This document shows, in pieces, positions 5,629 to 6,785 of a stretch of 6,785 nucleotides of DNA (positions are counted from its first letter, which is position 1; every line of letters begins with the position of its first letter). The translations under genes and the position numbers were made by a program. This DNA comes from Candidatus Cloacimonadota bacterium (lineage in GTDB: Bacteria; Cloacimonadota; Cloacimonadia; Cloacimonadales; TCS61). Below the pieces are notes generated by a model that was not told the DNA's origin, did not search any database, and worked only from the letters and a program-made list of their open reading frames with translations. The stretch spans positions 1 to 6,785 of the forward strand of contig DRTC01000254.1 of assembly GCA_011372345.1 (NCBI GenBank). The letters are read 5' to 3'.

Positions 5629-5674
5629 GTGAAGAATTGTGATCTTCACATATTTGAATCCTGTTTGAATCCTG
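5629..5674. repeat. Hairpin GTGAAG/CTTCAC plus tandem 11-bp repeat
   Basis: GTGAAG (5629-5634) and CTTCAC (5644-5649) form a perfect 6-bp stem with a 9-nt loop directly beside the 141-bp palindrome. It is followed by two exact copies of TTTGAATCCTG in tandem (5653-5663, 5664-5674). Both lie downstream of the small lysine-rich ORF on the minus strand and would fall in its 3' untranslated region. Confidence 0.6.
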
Positions 5675-5681
5675 CTTCCAG

Positions 5682-5795
5682 CTACGAGGATTTTTTCGGT
5701 TGCTTTTCTAACTTCTTTTTTATCTGTTGTTCCTGTTTGATTTTCTTCTGTTTCTGACTCTTGAACTTATCCTTCTTACCGCCTTTGTCACCCAT
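5682..5795 (-). CDS. 37-residue lysine-rich small protein
   Basis: A short ORF with ATG at 5793-5795 and TAG at 5682-5684. AAAGGAGGT (5801-5809), a perfect match to the 16S rRNA tail, stands 5 nt upstream and is the strongest ribosome site in the window. The protein begins MGDKGGKKDK and ends EKQPKKSS. It has 15 Lys and 6 Gln in 37 residues, with no Cys, Tyr or Trp, no signal peptide and no membrane segment. The middle (about 13-31) could be a short helix. Such composition suggests an RNA- or nucleic-acid-associated basic peptide or a disordered protein; the function is unknown. Small Lys-rich proteins starting MGDK are, from memory, found in several phyla and annotated hypothetical. It stands alone among repeats on both sides. 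Confidence 0.72.
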   Translation of the reverse strand: MGDKGGKKDKFKSQKQKKIKQEQQIKKKLEKQPKKSS

Positions 5796-5800
5796 TGTGT

Positions 5801-5809
5801 ACCTCCTTT
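5801..5809 (-). promoter_or_regulatory. Perfect Shine-Dalgarno site of the 37-residue ORF
   Basis: AAAGGAGGT on the minus strand complements the anti-Shine-Dalgarno tail over nine bases, 5 nt before the ATG. Other genes here have four- to six-base matches. A site this strong in front of such a short ORF supports real translation and a high expression level. Confidence 0.75.
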
Positions 5810-5828
5810 CGGGTAATAAACCATCTTC

Positions 5829-5874
5829 CCGCCTGAAGGACCTGCCTTTATTAAATTTTCGGCAATACAGGCGG
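5829..5874. repeat. Inverted repeat CCGCCTG/CAGGCGG
   Basis: CCGCCTG (5829-5835) and CAGGCGG (5868-5874) are perfect 7-bp GC-rich arms 32 nt apart, in otherwise AT-rich DNA. The element lies directly upstream of the strong ribosome site of the 37-residue ORF, so it would form a structured leader in that mRNA if transcription starts above it. It could equally be another dispersed repeat. Confidence 0.5.
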
Positions 5875-5928
5875 AGCTTTTGATCTAATTTCTTTATTTC
5901 TTTATAATTCCTTCATTCTTTAATTGTT

Positions 5929-5946
5929 ACAAAGCAGGAGCTTTGT
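5929..5946. repeat. Hairpin ACAAAGC/GCTTTGT after the FnIII fragment
   Basis: ACAAAGC, AGGA, GCTTTGT is a perfect 7-bp stem with a 4-nt loop, five bases past the stop codon of the minus-strand FnIII remnant. It has no T-tract on the minus strand, so intrinsic termination is doubtful. Its form matches the other short palindromes in this window. Confidence 0.5.
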
Positions 5947-5950
5947 GTTA

Positions 5951-6103
5951 CTATTCCGACACTTCAAATTCCGGCATTTCACTCCAGTTTGAAAATCCGT
6001 TAGCATTACGGACTCGCACCTGGTACCAGCGTTTACCCACAGGTGGTTGAAAGGTAAAAGTTTTGTCTTCACCGGCAATCGAATTATGCCTTGGTATTGC
6101 CAT
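5951..6103 (-). pseudogene. C-terminal remnant of a fibronectin type III-like domain protein
   Basis: A 50-codon frame from ATG (6101-6103) to TAG (5951-5953). Residues 17-42 read FQPPVGKRWYQVRVRNANGF then SNWSE, the classic end of a fibronectin type III domain (strands E-G: W/Y, V-R-V, N, G-x-S-x-W-S). A full FnIII domain is about 90 residues, so only the last third is present, and it starts abruptly near a 'GTCATTGCGAG' repeat unit. The frame stays open upstream to a TAA near 6184 but without domain-like sequence. AGGA (6110-6113) lies 6 nt before the ATG, so a short peptide could still be made. A rearrangement that cut a longer surface or binding protein is the likeliest history. A genuine 50-residue gene is the alternative. 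Confidence 0.6.
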
Positions 6104-6153
6104 AATAATTCCTGAAAATTTTATTTTATAATTGATTCTACTAAACTCAGAGT

Positions 6154-6289
6154 TGTCATTGCGAGATTTCTTACAGAGGAATTCTTACGAAGCAATCCCG
6201 CCATAGGTGGATAAATCTTCAACTTTTACCTATCACTAAGAAAAAGATCGCTTCGTTTGTAACAGCAGGAAGAAAAACTCGCAAAGACA
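6154..6289. repeat. Pair of 44-nt imperfect inverted repeats ('GTCATTGCGAG' type)
   Basis: The left arm (6154-6197) starts TGTCATTGCGAG and ends ACGAAGCAATC. The right arm (6246-6289) starts GATCGCTTCGT and ends CTCGCAAAGACA, which is the same unit inverted with scattered mismatches. The 48-nt spacer is AT-rich. From memory, this GTCATTGCGAG...CGAAGCAATC unit is a dispersed repeat known from several bacterial groups. No transposase accompanies it. It adjoins the truncated end of the FnIII fragment. Confidence 0.7.
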
Positions 6290-6370
6290 CTTTACTTGAT
6301 AAAAAAATTAAAAACCACTTGAAAAAACCTTGCGAAAAGCCCAAAACAGCTGCTGATCTGGCATTCCTTC

Positions 6371-6414
6371 CGGCTGGTCTAAGGTTCAGACGGCTGGTCT
6401 GCCTGTTTTTTTTT
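6371..6414 (+). terminator. Direct repeat CGGCTGGTCT and hairpin with T9 tail
   Basis: CGGCTGGTCT occurs twice exactly (6371-6380, 6391-6400), 20 bp apart. The second copy forms part of CAGAC, GGCTG, GTCTG (6387-6401), a 5-bp stem followed by CCTG and T9 (6406-6414). On the plus strand this has the layout of a weak intrinsic terminator. No plus-strand gene ends nearby, so it may be a relic or just another repeat. Confidence 0.35.
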
Positions 6415-6590
6415 GATGGGAAAAATCAAGTCGATCTTGTTGTAACTCGTTATTTCACGGAAAGATACACTAATATAGCCTGTAAAGAACAATAATTTAA
6501 GCGATCCTTCTTCTCCCAACCCCCTGAGGATTTACATGCTTTAATTTTGATGCGTGTTAATCAATGCATCTGGTAAAATTCTGTCTACTA

Positions 6591-6635
6591 TTTTTTTATT
6601 TTTTTTTGGGGAAGGGGAATTTTTGTGTTTTTTTT
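6591..6635. repeat. Homopolymer-rich block with mirror repeat G4AAG4
   Basis: T7, A, T9 run directly into GGGG, AA, GGGG (6608-6617), and a T8 run follows (6628-6635). The G-block is a mirror repeat, not an inverted one. The composition is unlike the rest of the window. It may be a genuine low-complexity spacer, or a place where sequencing or assembly is less reliable. Confidence 0.5.
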
Positions 6636-6731
6636 GTTGGAAATGGTTGGCGTGCGCCACGATCTTCTTGCATTTCTTCTTGCTGATTGTGGGTGCTTTT
6701 GTTATATGCTTTACATTCGAAAACTAAAATT

Positions 6732-6785
6732 TTAGTCATATGGTCTAGTCCCTTTACAATAGGGATATTTAGAACAACCATAAAA
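6732..6785 (-). CDS. C-terminal end of a protein with a topoisomerase-type C4 zinc ribbon (partial, runs off right edge)
   Basis: The last 17 codons of a minus-strand gene entering from beyond 6785 read FYGCSKYPYCKGTRPYD and end at TAA (6732-6734). The pattern F-x-G-C-x-x-Y-P-x-C-K-G-T is the second half of a zf-C4_Topoisom zinc ribbon, in which two further Cys residues lie just upstream and out of view. Such ribbons form the C-terminus of bacterial topoisomerase I and are also attached to NERD or Mrr-like nuclease proteins, so the gene cannot be named from this piece. The overlapping minus-strand frame starting near 6781 has no such support. Confidence 0.65.
   Translation of the reverse strand, partial: FYGCSKYPYCKGTRPYD

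Larger units (their letters stand above)
6290..6731. other. Non-coding stretch before the right-edge gene
   Basis: No gene is supported in these 442 bases. They contain the direct repeat and T9 site at 6371-6414, an AT-rich middle with only short open frames, the homopolymer block at 6591-6635, and the 5-bp palindrome TGGCG, TG, CGCCA (6648-6659). A minus-strand frame of about 45 codons ending at TAG near 6382 lacks a ribosome site and recognisable motifs. Confidence 0.5.

Noticed and set aside
5458..5649. Minus-strand 63-codon open frame
   Set aside because: It runs through both arms of the 141-bp palindromic element, begins at a GTG with no ribosome site, and has no domain-like sequence.
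6549..6570. GATGC...GCATC inverted repeat
   Set aside because: Only 5-bp arms with a 12-nt loop; expected by chance at this length.
6648..6735. Possible integron attC-like site or terminator around TGGCGTGCGCCA and TTGTTATATGC
   Set aside because: The core GTTRRRY/RYYYAAC pair is not met, no integrase or cassette pattern is present, and the stem lacks a T-tract.
6596..6781. Minus-strand 61-codon open frame beginning MVVLNIPIVKG at the right edge
   Set aside because: Its first part overlaps, in another frame, the convincing zinc-ribbon ending FYGCSKYPYCKGTRPYD. Its end is a translated homopolymer block rich in Lys and Pro, and it has no visible ribosome site.

Overview
The window is AT-rich bacterial DNA with short genes, Shine-Dalgarno sites of the AGGA/GGAG type, and an unusual density of short palindromic and inverted repeats in almost every gap. 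The codon style and repeat types recall uncultured FCB-group bacteria such as Cloacimonadota. That is an impression from memory, not something the sequence proves. No rRNA, tRNA, CRISPR array or intact transposase was found.

Layout. On the left, 172-1704 (minus) is a complete COG2509-type FAD-dependent dehydrogenase with a TTG start. After a repeat-filled gap (1705-2070) come two overlapping minus-strand genes forming a toxin-antitoxin-like operon. The upstream gene (2489-3073) is a fusion of a winged helix and a minimal nucleotidyltransferase (MNT) with an intact GSx10DxD motif. The downstream gene (2071-2514) is a HEPN protein whose RX4HXY-like motif reads RX4YXY. A 16-bp perfect palindrome plus a third half-site lies over the likely promoter of this pair and suggests autoregulation. 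Divergent from it are two plus-strand housekeeping-type genes: a HAD-IIB (Cof-like) phosphatase (3252-4112, GTG start) and an RlmL-like THUMP-domain rRNA methyltransferase (4295-5434). A repeat-rich gap with a terminator-like hairpin separates them.

Right third (5435-6785). There is no long gene here. It holds a 141-bp imperfect palindromic element (5488-5628), a 37-residue lysine-rich minus-strand ORF with a perfect Shine-Dalgarno sequence (5682-5795), the C-terminal remnant of a fibronectin type III-like domain (5951-6103), a pair of 44-nt imperfect inverted repeats of the 'GTCATTGCGAG' type (6154-6289), and a direct-repeat/terminator-like site ending in T9 (6371-6414). At the right edge are the last 17 codons of a minus-strand protein ending in a topoisomerase-type C4 zinc ribbon (6732-6785).

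How the genes relate. Only the MNT/HEPN pair is a clear functional unit. The dehydrogenase, phosphatase and methyltransferase look like independent housekeeping genes. The MNT/HEPN pair and the repeat-laden right third look like accessory DNA inserted around them.
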